Shown: piece by piece, positions 4,872 to 13,330 of the stretch
Position numbering within the stretch: position 1 is the stretch's first letter
Layout of the letters: each line of letters starts with the position of its first letter
Assembly: GCA_035687895.1 (NCBI GenBank)
Contig: DASRUE010000009.1
Span: 1-15,255, forward strand
Length of the DNA stretch: 15,255 nt
Origin: JAERML01 sp035687895
GTDB lineage: Bacteria > Bacteroidota > Ignavibacteria > UBA10030 > UBA6906
Direction of reading: 5' to 3'
The notes under the pieces: model-generated
What the model was told of the DNA's origin: nothing
Seen by the model: the letters and a program-made list of their open reading frames with translations, nothing else
The model's database searches: none
Position numbers and translations under genes: made by a program

Positions 4872-7229
4872 ATGCACACGCTCTTCAGAAGCACACGTTT
4901 CCTGGTTCTTGCGGTCGCAGCTATCCTGTTTTCAGTTGTCCTTGGAGCAGGAGCCGAAACTGGAAACACAGGCAGGGTTCCGTTTCTCGGGACCCCTGTG
5001 GATGGCACCCCCGTCGACAACAAAATCGACCCTGGCCTTCGGTTCATGATAAGCCGCTATGAGGCAGTCATGAATGATGCGGGGAACTCCCCCATCAACC
5101 AGGCGGCATATAGCGCCCTTTTCGACGGGAGCCTCCATTTCAAGCTTCAGGAGAACGAGGCACTCGGTCAACCGACGGCTCCGGTGTTTCTGAAGCTTCA
5201 GGATCCTTCCGCGACTATCGAATTGGAGCGGCTCGGCGTACGGATTCGCACGCGGGTGGAAGATATCTTCGTTGCGGATGTTCCAATTACTTCCGTTTAC
5301 TCCGTTGCCTCTCTTCCTTATCTCCACAGTATGACCATTTCTGGCCAATCAGCCCCCTTGCTGAATCTGAGCAGGACGGAGACAAGAGTGGATCAGGTGC
5401 ATGCCGGGGGAGGCGGTTTGGACCGCGTCTACCGTGGATCGGGGGTACTAGTTGGCGTTGTTGACAGCGGTATTGATTGGGCACATCCTGATTTTTCAAC
5501 GGCCACCAACAACACCCGAATTCAGTGGATCCTTGACTACGGAAATGCCGGTCAAAGCGGACAGCCAACGGAATGGACGAAGGCTCAGATCGATGCCGGT
5601 CAATGTACCGAGCTTGATGGCGAAGGGAGTGGCGGTCATGGCACACATGTGACAGGTATTGCAGCTGGAGGAGGAAGGAGAAACACCGCATATGTTGGAA
5701 TGGCGCCCGGATCCGATATCGTGTTTGTGAAGGGGATTCGTGACCCGAACAGCAACGGCGGATTCCAGGATGCGGACGTGATTGCGGGGGTCCAGTTCAT
5801 ATTCAACAAGGCAGCGTCGATTGGCAAGCCGGCAGTCGCCAATCTAAGCCTTGGCGGGCAGTTCGGCCCCCACGATGGGACCAGCCTGTACGAGCAGGCG
5901 TTGAGCAAGATGGTGAAACCAGGAAATATCATCGTTGCGGCGGCGGGAAATGAGGGGGCGAGCAGTATTCATACATCGTTTACGGCGCAAGGGACGAGCT
6001 ACGCAACAGCCCCCGAGGTCCTCTGGGAAATGCCACAAAACACCACTTTGTCTGCTGCTGATATGTGGTACCCCGGTACGGCAACAATGTCTGTCGGCAT
6101 TGGTGTTTATGCTGTCAATGGTGGACAGCTCCAGTATCTTGCCAACACTAATCCCGTTACACCAGGGAATCGTATCGAGAATGTGCAGGTGACAGATCAG
6201 GGAGGAACCGTGCTCGGCACGGTTACAGTAGATGCGACCACCGCGCAAGACCCCAACAACGGAGCCCGCAACGTGCTTTTCGTTGTTCAAGGGAGCACGA
6301 TCTCGCAGTACGTCTGGACAGTGTACGCATTCGGTAGCGGCACGCTCGACGCATGGGTGATTACAGGAGGGAGGTTTGTTCCACCGGTTGGTGGACTTCC
6401 TCCTCTTTACAAATTTGGAGACAACGATAAATCCGTTGGCACGCCCGGCACATCGAAGAAAGTGGTCTGTGTCGGGGCCTACGTCAGCAAGAATGCCTGG
6501 GTAGATGTCAACAACGTGCCGCAGGTGCAACCAGGTGCGCCGGTGATCGGCAACCTGTCATCCTTCAGTAGTCACGGCCCCTCACGCGACGGAAGGACCA
6601 AACCCGATTTCGTTGCGCCAGGTGAAGCAATCATCTCGGCCCTCTCCTCGGGATACACGGCGCCTCCGGAGGTTGTCCTTCAAGGAGGCGGTCTGCAGAA
6701 GCAGCAGGGGACAAGCCAGGCATCGCCCCATGTTGCGGGCATTGTCGCGCTGTTGCTCGAGAGGAACAAGTATCTGACGTATGAGAATGTCGTGAGTCTG
6801 CTCGGCACTACGGCAACCCCTGCAGGAACGCCCAACACATATGGTGCGGGGAAGGTGAATGCGTTGAACGCACTCATTGCGACGCCACCCGCCGTGGATT
6901 GCGTCACGCTCGCCAAGATGACGGGCTTCGACTGTAACGGGAACCGGGTACTTGCCTATGAGCTGCTGGAGGCCTACCCGAATCCGTTTAATCCAGCAAC
7001 CACCATCGGCTTCCGCCTTGCGAATCCAGAGCAGGTCACCCTCGCGGTCTATGATATGCTCGGAAGACAAGTGCGGGTCCTGTCGAGTGATCTGCTTGGT
7101 GAAGGTCTGCACAATGTGGTATGGGATGGAAGGAGCGACGACGGCAGTGTCGTAGCAAGTGGCGTGTATTTTTCGCGACTTGCGACGCCGACGTTCACCG
7201 CCACGAATCGACTCGTTCTTCTGAAGTGA
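4872..7229 (+). CDS. Secreted subtilisin-like serine protease (S8) with T9SS-type C-terminal sorting/FlgD-like domain
   Basis: This is a 785-residue secreted endopeptidase. Residues 1-28 are a signal peptide ending near GAGA. Residues 100-165 are a propeptide of the I9 type. The S8 catalytic domain shows D198 (VVDSGID), H256 (GGHGTHV), the oxyanion N360 (AAAGN) and S615 (GTSQASPH). About 255 residues lie between N360 and S615, much more than in compact subtilisins, so an extra beta-rich domain is inserted at about 365-535. From about 698 the tail reads YPNPFNPATT and continues through DMLGRQV to SGVYFSRL and a final LVLLK. That is the FlgD-like/Por sorting domain which routes proteins through type IX secretion. 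The ATG at 4872 is preferred over a TTG at 4869 because AAGGA lies six bases before it. It is the middle gene of a three-gene unit flanked by two lipoproteins. Confidence 0.93.
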   Translation: MHTLFRSTRFLVLAVAAILFSVVLGAGAETGNTGRVPFLGTPVDGTPVDNKIDPGLRFMISRYEAVMNDAGNSPINQAAYSALFDGSLHFKLQENEALGQPTAPVFLKLQDPSATIELERLGVRIRTRVEDIFVADVPITSVYSVASLPYLHSMTISGQSAPLLNLSRTETRVDQVHAGGGGLDRVYRGSGVLVGVVDSGIDWAHPDFSTATNNTRIQWILDYGNAGQSGQPTEWTKAQIDAGQCTELDGEGSGGHGTHVTGIAAGGGRRNTAYVGMAPGSDIVFVKGIRDPNSNGGFQDADVIAGVQFIFNKAASIGKPAVANLSLGGQFGPHDGTSLYEQALSKMVKPGNIIVAAAGNEGASSIHTSFTAQGTSYATAPEVLWEMPQNTTLSAADMWYPGTATMSVGIGVYAVNGGQLQYLANTNPVTPGNRIENVQVTDQGGTVLGTVTVDATTAQDPNNGARNVLFVVQGSTISQYVWTVYAFGSGTLDAWVITGGRFVPPVGGLPPLYKFGDNDKSVGTPGTSKKVVCVGAYVSKNAWVDVNNVPQVQPGAPVIGNLSSFSSHGPSRDGRTKPDFVAPGEAIISALSSGYTAPPEVVLQGGGLQKQQGTSQASPHVAGIVALLLERNKYLTYENVVSLLGTTATPAGTPNTYGAGKVNALNALIATPPAVDCVTLAKMTGFDCNGNRVLAYELLEAYPNPFNPATTIGFRLANPEQVTLAVYDMLGRQVRVLSSDLLGEGLHNVVWDGRSDDGSVVASGVYFSRLATPTFTATNRLVLLK

Positions 7230-7236
7230 CACGACC

Positions 7237-7698
7237 ATGAAAGCACATGCTATGAAACGACTCTCAGTTCTGATCTCCATCATTTGTATCCTTGGTCTTG
7301 CATCCGGCTGCAAGAAAGATGACGGTGGTGGACCAATTACTCCAACGCCCACCGGCGATACCGAGCCGAACGACGTGACGCCCCAGTCGATCGGCATACT
7401 GGGGACATCGGACATCCTCACACCGGGGGTAGCGTCCAGCGATACGGACATTGATCGGTTTGCCATCACCATTCCCGCAGGAACGAACCTGCACGTCTCC
7501 ATTGCCTGGCAGGGGACTGCGGACCTGAATCTCGGCGTGATGAACCCCGGTAGTATTATGATCAACTATCAAGGCGGGACCACGGCCAACCCCGAACGTT
7601 GCACGCTTCCTGCACAAAGTGCCGGGACGTATGTCATTGAGGTCACGTCGCAAACCGCCGCATCAACCGCGTACACACTGACTGTGGGACCACGATAA
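7237..7698 (+). CDS. Lipoprotein with PPC (pre-peptidase C-terminal)-like domain
   Basis: The product is 153 residues, or 148 if the second ATG at 7252 is used, which gives a more standard signal peptide. Neither start has a clear ribosome site. The lipobox is LASGC (C25 from 7237), followed by a KKDDGGG tether and a Pro/Thr linker. From TEPND onward it resembles PPC domains: a D-D-F-type strand (DIDRFAI), a solvent-exposed beta sandwich, and a final GTYVIEV followed by YTLTV. PPC domains are usually fused to the C-terminus of secreted proteases and removed on maturation. Here the domain is a separate lipoprotein seven bases after the protease stop codon, so it probably works with that protease at the cell surface or in the periplasm. 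The family call is from pattern, not from a profile search. Confidence 0.75.
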   Translation: MKAHAMKRLSVLISIICILGLASGCKKDDGGGPITPTPTGDTEPNDVTPQSIGILGTSDILTPGVASSDTDIDRFAITIPAGTNLHVSIAWQGTADLNLGVMNPGSIMINYQGGTTANPERCTLPAQSAGTYVIEVTSQTAASTAYTLTVGPR

Positions 7699-7725
7699 CC
7701 TTTCGGGTCTTCGGCGACTGCTTGC

Positions 7726-7775
7726 AAGGCTGTACTCTGGCGATGATATATCACAGGTTACAGCCTTTCTATTTT
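7726..7775 (+). terminator. Possible terminator of the protease operon
   Basis: AAGGCTGTA at 7726-7734 and TACAGCCTT at 7759-7767 form a perfect 9-bp stem; the loop contains the palindrome TGATATATCA. TCTATTTT follows. The loop is long and the T-tract interrupted, but the position, 28 bases after the lipoprotein stop, is right. Confidence 0.5.
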
Positions 7776-7799
7776 GCTGCAAGGGATGAAATCCCACGC

Positions 7800-7828
7800 T
7801 TGCATTTAAGGGACACCTGCGCTAATTT
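7800..7828 (+). promoter_or_regulatory. Weak candidate promoter of the acyl-CoA synthetase gene
   Basis: TTGCAT at 7800-7805 and TAATTT at 7823-7828 are 17 bp apart. Both boxes match the sigma-70 consensus only partly. The same stretch contains CTGC/GCAG (7817-7820/7830-7833) followed by six T (7837-7842), which could instead be a second short terminator hairpin. Confidence 0.25.
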
Positions 7829-7937
7829 AGCAGTGGTTTTTTCCCTTCGACTATCTGCTACGGGCGTCCTCCGCACGCCTGCGAGACCCTGCACCACAAG
7901 CAGAGAAAATTTCTGAGAAACGACAAACGAGGAACCC

Positions 7938-9755
7938 ATGTCGGTTGCTGTACAGTTCTCCACCATTTCAGAGATGTTTCATAACGTCACCGCGCAGTTT
8001 GCCGACGGGCGCCGGCCGGTAATGAAATACAAAGTGAACGGGGCCTACGTTGGCCTGAGCTATGGCGAATTGAAGCGGAAGGTGGAGCTGTTCGCGTTTG
8101 GGCTCGCCTCGCTTGGCGTAAAGAAGGGTGATCGTGTTTCCATTATCTCGGAAAACCGACCGGAGTGGGCGGTGTGCGACCTCGCCATGGCCTGTCTCGG
8201 TGCAGTGAACGTTCCTATCTACCCCACCATGACGGCGAAGCAGAACGAGTTTATTTTCAACGATGCGGGCGTCAAGCTCGTGATCGTCTCCAACCAGTTT
8301 CAGCTGAACAAAGTCCAGAGGGTGCTGGACACGGTACCCACACTGGAGAAAGTTGTTCTTCTTGCAGAGAAAGAATCCATCCACGAAAAGAAGACGATCG
8401 CCTACACGGCAGTGATGAAGATGGGGGAGGAATATGAGCGCTCCCATCCGGACCATCTCAAGAAAGCCGTTGCATCCATTACACCGGACGATTTGCTGAC
8501 TCTGATTTACACGTCAGGGACTACCGGGAACCCTAAAGGGGTAATGCTGACGCACAAGAACCTCGCAACGAACATCATCAGCTCCGCAGAGACGATACGG
8601 TTCGGGGTCGGAGATACGGTCCTGTCGTTTCTTCCACTCTGCCATTCCTTTGAACGAATGGCTGGTTACTACACTGCTTTCTCGTGTGGCGTGACGATTG
8701 CGTATGCGGAGAGTATTGAAACGGTCAGCGCCAACCTCCTCGAGGTACATCCCACCGTCGTCACAACGGTCCCCCGGTTGTTTGAACGGATGCACGCCCG
8801 GATTCTCAAACAGGTGGACATGCATTCGCCGCTTCGGAAGAGAATCTTTTTCTGGGCTATCGAGATTGGCAGAGAGTACGCCTGCGCGTCCAGGAAAGGG
8901 AGTGTGCCATTGTTGCTTATGCTCAAGCGCGCGGTAGCGGATCGACTGGTGTTCACGAAAATCCGCGCAAAGATGGGCGGCCGGATGCGGTTTTTCGTCT
9001 CTGGCGGGGCCGCTCTCGTCCGTGAGTTCGGGGAGTTTTTTGAGGCAGTCGGGCTCACGATTATTGAGGGATACGGATTGACGGAGTCCTCACCGGTTAT
9101 CAGCGTCAACCCGCTGGAAAAGTACAAGTTCGGTTCGGTCGGGAAACCGATTCCCGGGGTGGAGGTGAAGATCATGGAGGATGGCGAGATCCTGGCCCGT
9201 GGCCCAAATATCATGCGCGGGTATTGGAATAATCCGGAGGCCACACGCGACGTACTCGACGACGAGGGCTGGCTCCATACCGGTGACATCGGCATGATGG
9301 ATGATGAGGGTTATCTGCACATCACGGACAGAAAGAAACACCTGTTTGTCAGCTCCGGCGGCAAGAACATCGCCCCGCAACCGATCGAGAATCTCTTCCT
9401 TTCCAACAAATACATCGAGCAGTTCGTTCTGGTGGGTGACCGCCGGATGTTCCTGACCGCGCTCATTGTGCCGGACTTCGATGCGTTGAAGCAGTATGCA
9501 GACGAACACGAAATCTCCTACACTACCCAGGCGGATCTTACCCGTCAACGGGCAATCAATGAGCTGATCCACAAGACGATCGCAGACCTGCAGAAGGACC
9601 TCGCCAACTTTGAACGCGTCAGGAAGTTCACGCTCCTGGAGAAGCCCTTCACGATTGAAGACGGTGAGTTGACTCCCACACAGAAAGTAAAACGCAACGT
9701 CGTTGAGAAGCGGTACGCCCATCTCATCGAAAGCATGTACCAGGGAATAAACTGA
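7938..9755 (+). CDS. Long-chain fatty-acid--CoA ligase (AMP-forming)
   Basis: The 605-residue enzyme activates fatty acids with ATP and coenzyme A through an acyl-adenylate, feeding beta-oxidation or lipid synthesis. The P-loop-like AMP-binding motif is YTSGTTGNPKG (191-201). GYGLTESSP (378-386) is the adenine-binding motif, TGD at 448-450 binds the ribose, and DRKKHLFVSSGGKNI (464-478) is the hinge/linker motif of long-chain acyl-CoA synthetases. The C-terminal TQKVKR at 581-586 holds the catalytic lysine region. Length and motifs match the bacterial FadD15-like (eukaryote-type LACS) group rather than E. coli FadD. There is no signal peptide; the enzyme is expected at the inner face of the membrane. 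GAGGA lies shortly before the ATG. It stands alone between the protease unit and the nuo operon. Exact chain-length preference cannot be read from the sequence. Confidence 0.93.
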   Translation: MSVAVQFSTISEMFHNVTAQFADGRRPVMKYKVNGAYVGLSYGELKRKVELFAFGLASLGVKKGDRVSIISENRPEWAVCDLAMACLGAVNVPIYPTMTAKQNEFIFNDAGVKLVIVSNQFQLNKVQRVLDTVPTLEKVVLLAEKESIHEKKTIAYTAVMKMGEEYERSHPDHLKKAVASITPDDLLTLIYTSGTTGNPKGVMLTHKNLATNIISSAETIRFGVGDTVLSFLPLCHSFERMAGYYTAFSCGVTIAYAESIETVSANLLEVHPTVVTTVPRLFERMHARILKQVDMHSPLRKRIFFWAIEIGREYACASRKGSVPLLLMLKRAVADRLVFTKIRAKMGGRMRFFVSGGAALVREFGEFFEAVGLTIIEGYGLTESSPVISVNPLEKYKFGSVGKPIPGVEVKIMEDGEILARGPNIMRGYWNNPEATRDVLDDEGWLHTGDIGMMDDEGYLHITDRKKHLFVSSGGKNIAPQPIENLFLSNKYIEQFVLVGDRRMFLTALIVPDFDALKQYADEHEISYTTQADLTRQRAINELIHKTIADLQKDLANFERVRKFTLLEKPFTIEDGELTPTQKVKRNVVEKRYAHLIESMYQGIN

Positions 9756-9809
9756 CCGGTCTGACACTCCTTCTGTTTTCGTTATCGATGTTACCCCTCG
9801 CGCCCTGCG

Positions 9810-9838
9810 TTGACATTCACTCCGTTTTTGACTAACTT
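9810..9838 (+). promoter_or_regulatory. Promoter of the nuo operon
   Basis: A perfect -35 TTGACA at 9810-9815 and TAACTT at 9833-9838 are spaced 17 bp apart. Transcription would start near 9845, about 45 bases before nuoA. Confidence 0.6.
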
Positions 9839-9889
9839 TTCAATGGTTGGCGACGAATTTCTCCTCTCGACATCGTGTAGATTGCAGCA

Positions 9890-10246
9890 ATGATTGCATC
9901 GTATCTCCCGATCGGCATCATGATTGCGCTGGCAGTAGCCTTCGGACTCGTCCTCATCAACATCAACAAACTGCTCGGTCCAAGCAATCCCAGCGAGGAA
10001 AAACTCTCCACGTACGAAAGCGGCATGGAGCCGGTACGGACTGCGCGGGAGCGCTTCTCGGTGAAGTTCTACCTTGTAGCCATGCTGTTTATTATCTTCG
10101 ACATCGAAATCGTTTTCATGTATCCCTGGGCGGTGATGTTCCGCCAACTCGGATGGTTCGGGCTGATTGAGATGATTGTGTTTATTGCGATCCTGCTCGT
10201 TGGGTTTCTGTACATTTGGAGGAAGGGAGCGTTGAAATGGCACTAG
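9890..10246 (+). CDS. nuoA: NADH-quinone oxidoreductase subunit A
   Basis: This 118-residue membrane subunit of complex I sits at the junction of the peripheral and membrane arms, near the quinone tunnel. Three hydrophobic segments are visible (about 5-27, 62-82 and 88-110). The family's conserved acidic loop is present, with YESGMEP near 43-49 and FIIFDIEIVF near 67-76, which contains the charged residues inside the membrane. Length is typical. There is no clear Shine-Dalgarno before the ATG. Its last ten bases overlap nuoB. Confidence 0.95.
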   Translation: MIASYLPIGIMIALAVAFGLVLININKLLGPSNPSEEKLSTYESGMEPVRTARERFSVKFYLVAMLFIIFDIEIVFMYPWAVMFRQLGWFGLIEMIVFIAILLVGFLYIWRKGALKWH

Positions 10247-10779
10247 AGCGATTGCAACAGGATGGGTTCCTCACTGCGCGTCTGGATGACGTCATCAACT
10301 GGGCGAGGAAGAACTCTCTCTGGCCGATGCCGATGGGTATTTCCTGCTGTGCCATCGAGATGATGGCGACGGCATCGCCGCGCTTCGATATCTCGCGGTT
10401 CGGTTCCGAGGTAATGCGCTTTACCCCCCGCCAGTGCGATGTGATGATCGTAGCCGGCACGGTAACATATAAGATGGCAACGGTGGTCCGGAAGATCTAC
10501 GACCAGATGCCGGACCCAAAGTGGGTCATCTCGATGGGTGCATGCGCCTCGTCGGGCGGAATGTTCCGGTCCTACTCCGTCGTGCAGGGGATTGACCAGT
10601 TCATGCCCGTGGATGTATATGTCGCCGGCTGTCCACCCCGGCCCGAAAACCTCTTGCACGCACTGATGGAATTACAGAAGAAGATCGAGAAGGAACGAAC
10701 CCTTGGGACATTCCTTCGCGGAGAGAAGATCTATATCCCCGACACGCCCGCGCCACGCGCTGCAGGACAACCAGCATGA
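10237..10779 (+). CDS. nuoB: NADH-quinone oxidoreductase subunit B
   Basis: This 180-residue peripheral-arm subunit carries the terminal iron-sulfur cluster N2, which passes electrons to quinone. All four ligands are visible: the adjacent C37 and C38 in GISCCAIE, C103 in GACAS, and C132 in GCPPRPE. The start at 10237 follows AAGGGAG within nuoA, with a ten-base overlap; an in-frame ATG at 10216 lies deeper in nuoA and lacks conservation. The C-terminal Pro/Ala-rich tail is unremarkable. Confidence 0.97.
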   Translation: MALERLQQDGFLTARLDDVINWARKNSLWPMPMGISCCAIEMMATASPRFDISRFGSEVMRFTPRQCDVMIVAGTVTYKMATVVRKIYDQMPDPKWVISMGACASSGGMFRSYSVVQGIDQFMPVDVYVAGCPPRPENLLHALMELQKKIEKERTLGTFLRGEKIYIPDTPAPRAAGQPA

Positions 10780-11258
10780 ACGAGCGCATCATCGAGAAAT
10801 TAAGAGGCCAGTTCCCGTCGAGCCTCGAGGGAACCAATGAGTTCCGCGGTGACCTGACACTTCAGATCAAGAGAGACGACATCGTCCGAGTCTGCGAGTT
10901 TCTGAAGGCGGATGCGGAGCTGGCGTTCGACATGGTGATCGACCTCTGCGGTGTAGACATGTACCGGCCGGAAGGGCGATACGAAGTCATCTACAATCTC
11001 TATTCGCTCAAGAACAAAAAGTACCTCCGGCTGAAGGTGTTGGTGGATGAGGACAACGCGGTCATCGATTCGGTGACGGGTGTGTGGGCCGGAGCCAACT
11101 GGCACGAGCGGGAGACGTACGATATGTTCGGCCTGAAGTTCGCCGGACATCCGGACCTGCGCCGCATGTACATGCCCGAAGAATACGAGTACCATCCGCT
11201 CCGCAAGGATTTTCCCACGATGGGCATCCCCGATTCCATTCCACTGCCGCGCCGATAA
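10776..11258 (+). CDS. nuoC: NADH-quinone oxidoreductase subunit C
   Basis: This 160-residue peripheral subunit corresponds to the 30-kDa family and helps form the quinone module with NuoD. The signature WHERETYDMFG spans about 109-119, and the conserved tail has RRMYMP and HPLRKDFP. It is separate from NuoD, unlike the fused NuoCD of enterobacteria. Its ATG overlaps the nuoB stop in an ATGA junction, so translation is coupled. Confidence 0.96.
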   Translation: MNERIIEKLRGQFPSSLEGTNEFRGDLTLQIKRDDIVRVCEFLKADAELAFDMVIDLCGVDMYRPEGRYEVIYNLYSLKNKKYLRLKVLVDEDNAVIDSVTGVWAGANWHERETYDMFGLKFAGHPDLRRMYMPEEYEYHPLRKDFPTMGIPDSIPLPRR

Positions 11259-11282
11259 CCGCGACGAACTCGAAAGTGTTGC

Positions 11283-12539
11283 ATGGCAATCAGAACGCTT
11301 GAGGAACCGAAGAAGAGCCAGATACTCACCGCACTCGAGGACCAGGATACCACCGTCACCATCGACGACTCGCTCGAGAATGAGATGGTGCTCAACATGG
11401 GCCCGCAACATCCCGCAACGCACGGAGTGTTGCGTCTGTTGGTCCGCCTGAATGGTGAGATCGTCATGGCATGCGTTCCCGAGCTCGGCTATCTCCACCG
11501 GGGCTACGAGAAAATCGCCGAGGGGAGCACCTACCACGAGTTCATCCCGCACACTGACCGGCTCGATTATCTTTCACCGATTTCCAACAACGTCGGGTAT
11601 GTGCTTGCCGTCGAGAAACTCCTCGGTATGGAAGTCCCCGCCCGTGCGCAATACATCCGCGTTCTCTGCTGTGAGATGTCACGTATTGCGTCGCATCTCG
11701 TCGCAGTCGGCAGCATGGGAATGGATGTCGGTGCGCTGACGGTTCTCCTCTGGACGTTCCGGGAACGGGAAAAAATCCTCGATATCTACGATGTCCTGTG
11801 CGGGGCGCGATTTACCACGAGCTATACGCGCATCGGTGGACTCCAGCAGGATTGGACAGCCCAATGCACCGCAATGCTCACCCGGTTTCTTGATGAGTTC
11901 AAAGAGGATCTCGGTGAAGTGGAGAAGCTCCTCTCGCACAACCGGATTTTTGTGGACCGGTGCGAGAATGTCGGCTACATCTCGCGGGAGAATGCTATCG
12001 CCATGGGAATGACCGGCCCGATCCTCCGCGCATCGGGCGTGGCGCGCGACCTCCGCCAGGACAATCCGTACCTGGTATATCCCGAGCTGGACTTCAACGT
12101 CATCACATTGACCGAAGGTGATGCGCTGGCCCGGTTCTATCTCCGTATTGCAGAGATGAAAGAAAGCGCAAAGTTACTCCGTCAGGCGTTGCAGAAGCTG
12201 CCGCAGGGCCCGGTGAATGCGAATGAAGCGCGGCGGGTTCTCCCCCGCAAAGAGCGCGTTTATACGAAGATGGAGGAGTTGATTCAGGACTTCATGATCG
12301 TCAACATGGGTGTCGATCCGCCGGTCGGGGAAATCTACCAGGGCATCGAGTCCTCGAAGGGGGAGCTCGGCTTCTATATTGTGAGCGATGGTACCGGCCA
12401 TCCGTGGCGCATGAAGATCCGTGCCCCTTCGATGGTCAACCTCTCCGCGATCCCGATCATGTGCAAGGGCGCCATGATTTCCGATATCGTTGCCATCATC
12501 GGCAGCATCGATCCCGTGATGGGAGAAGCGGACAAGTGA
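11283..12539 (+). CDS. nuoD: NADH-quinone oxidoreductase subunit D
   Basis: This is a 418-residue, 49-kDa-family subunit that lines the quinone pocket together with NuoB. NMGPQHPATHG at 38-48 holds the conserved histidine pair (H43, H47), and TDRLDY near 91-96 supplies the tyrosine expected at the quinone head group. The redox-inactive remnants of the [NiFe]-hydrogenase large-subunit fold are as usual. It begins 24 bases after nuoC without a strong Shine-Dalgarno. The C-terminus ends in a typical IDPVMGEADK. Confidence 0.96.
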   Translation: MAIRTLEEPKKSQILTALEDQDTTVTIDDSLENEMVLNMGPQHPATHGVLRLLVRLNGEIVMACVPELGYLHRGYEKIAEGSTYHEFIPHTDRLDYLSPISNNVGYVLAVEKLLGMEVPARAQYIRVLCCEMSRIASHLVAVGSMGMDVGALTVLLWTFREREKILDIYDVLCGARFTTSYTRIGGLQQDWTAQCTAMLTRFLDEFKEDLGEVEKLLSHNRIFVDRCENVGYISRENAIAMGMTGPILRASGVARDLRQDNPYLVYPELDFNVITLTEGDALARFYLRIAEMKESAKLLRQALQKLPQGPVNANEARRVLPRKERVYTKMEELIQDFMIVNMGVDPPVGEIYQGIESSKGELGFYIVSDGTGHPWRMKIRAPSMVNLSAIPIMCKGAMISDIVAIIGSIDPVMGEADK

Positions 12540-12572
12540 GAGTGCGGATTGTGGAATGCGGAGTGCGGATTG
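12540..12572. repeat. Short direct repeat between nuoD and nuoE
   Basis: GAGTGCGGATTG occurs at 12540-12551 and again at 12561-12572, separated by nine bases (TGGAATGCG) that partly repeat the same motif. The first copy starts at the base after the nuoD stop. It looks like an expanding simple intergenic repeat. Confidence 0.7.
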
Positions 12573-12608
12573 GTGCCTGCACACGTTCGCTAACCTGAAC
12601 ACACACAA

Positions 12609-13073
12609 ATGCTTTCAGACAAAAATCTCCAACGCATAGAAGAACTGAAGAAACGCTACCCCAACGCGCAACCCGTACTGCTGGAAGCCCTCTGGATGTG
12701 GCAGGATGAGCACGGCTGGATCTCGCAGGAAGGGATGAAGTACGTGGCGCAGAAGCTCGACATTCCCTACCACCACGTCTTCGGAGTGGTGACCTTCTAT
12801 ACCATGTACAATTCGAAGCCAGTGGGGAGACACAAGATCGAGGTCTGCACAAACGTCTCTTGTATGCTGCGGAATAGCGAGAAGCTTGTGAAGCATCTGG
12901 AGGACAAACTGCGGATCTCAGTGGGAGAGACGACATCGGACAAACGGTTCACGCTCATGGAAGCCGAGTGTCTCGGCTCCTGCGGCACCGCACCGATGAT
13001 GCAGGTGGGAGATGAATATTTTGAGAACCTCGACGAGGAGAAGGTGGACAGGATCTTGAGTGAGTTGAAGTAA
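12609..13073 (+). CDS. nuoE: NADH-quinone oxidoreductase subunit E
   Basis: This 154-residue, 24-kDa-family subunit of the NADH-dehydrogenase module binds the off-pathway [2Fe-2S] cluster N1a. The four ligands are C80 and C85 (CTNVSC), then C121 and C125 (CLGSC). The N-terminal helical bundle (VLLEALWMWQDEHG) is typical. No Shine-Dalgarno is obvious before the ATG. Normally nuoF follows directly; here two small genes intervene. Confidence 0.96.
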   Translation: MLSDKNLQRIEELKKRYPNAQPVLLEALWMWQDEHGWISQEGMKYVAQKLDIPYHHVFGVVTFYTMYNSKPVGRHKIEVCTNVSCMLRNSEKLVKHLEDKLRISVGETTSDKRFTLMEAECLGSCGTAPMMQVGDEYFENLDEEKVDRILSELK

Positions 13074-13091
13074 CAATTGCTCCGGTTCGTT

Positions 13092-13328
13092 GTGAAATTC
13101 ACACAATATTCTTTGTTTACAAGAAATCGACCCGACAGGAAACTCATACAACTAGAGTGGATTGAGTCAGTGATTCGCAACCCGCTTCGGCAGGAGATTC
13201 AAACAGATGGCAGGATCCGTCGTTGGGGCAGAGTCAGTGAGGCTGGAGACAAGGTTCTCCGAGTCGTCCTGCTTGGTGACGGTGTGACAGTTCACAATGC
13301 GTTCTTCGATAGGTCATTCAAGGAGTAG
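13092..13328 (+). CDS. DUF4258 family protein, toxin-like partner
   Basis: The 78-residue basic protein resembles DUF4258: an N-terminal KFTQYSLFTRNRPDR segment where the family has a His/Arg-rich helix, then DGRIRRWGRV, LRVVLLGDG and a final VHNAFFDRSFK. These small proteins commonly sit next to a DUF2283 gene and are regarded as toxin-antitoxin-like, with a BrnT/RelE-like fold proposed. The GTG at 13092 is chosen because the family usually begins just before KFT; a TTG at 13077, three bases after the nuoE stop, is the alternative. Neither has a clear ribosome site. It is more AT-rich than the flanking nuo genes and is inserted between nuoE and nuoF. Toxicity is inferred from the pairing only. 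Confidence 0.75.
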   Translation: MKFTQYSLFTRNRPDRKLIQLEWIESVIRNPLRQEIQTDGRIRRWGRVSEAGDKVLRVVLLGDGVTVHNAFFDRSFKE

Positions 13329-13330
13329 CC

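Noticed and set aside
5844..6530. Antisense frame of 228 codons inside the protease gene
   Set aside because: It is wholly contained in a gene with clear catalytic motifs and shows no recognisable family.
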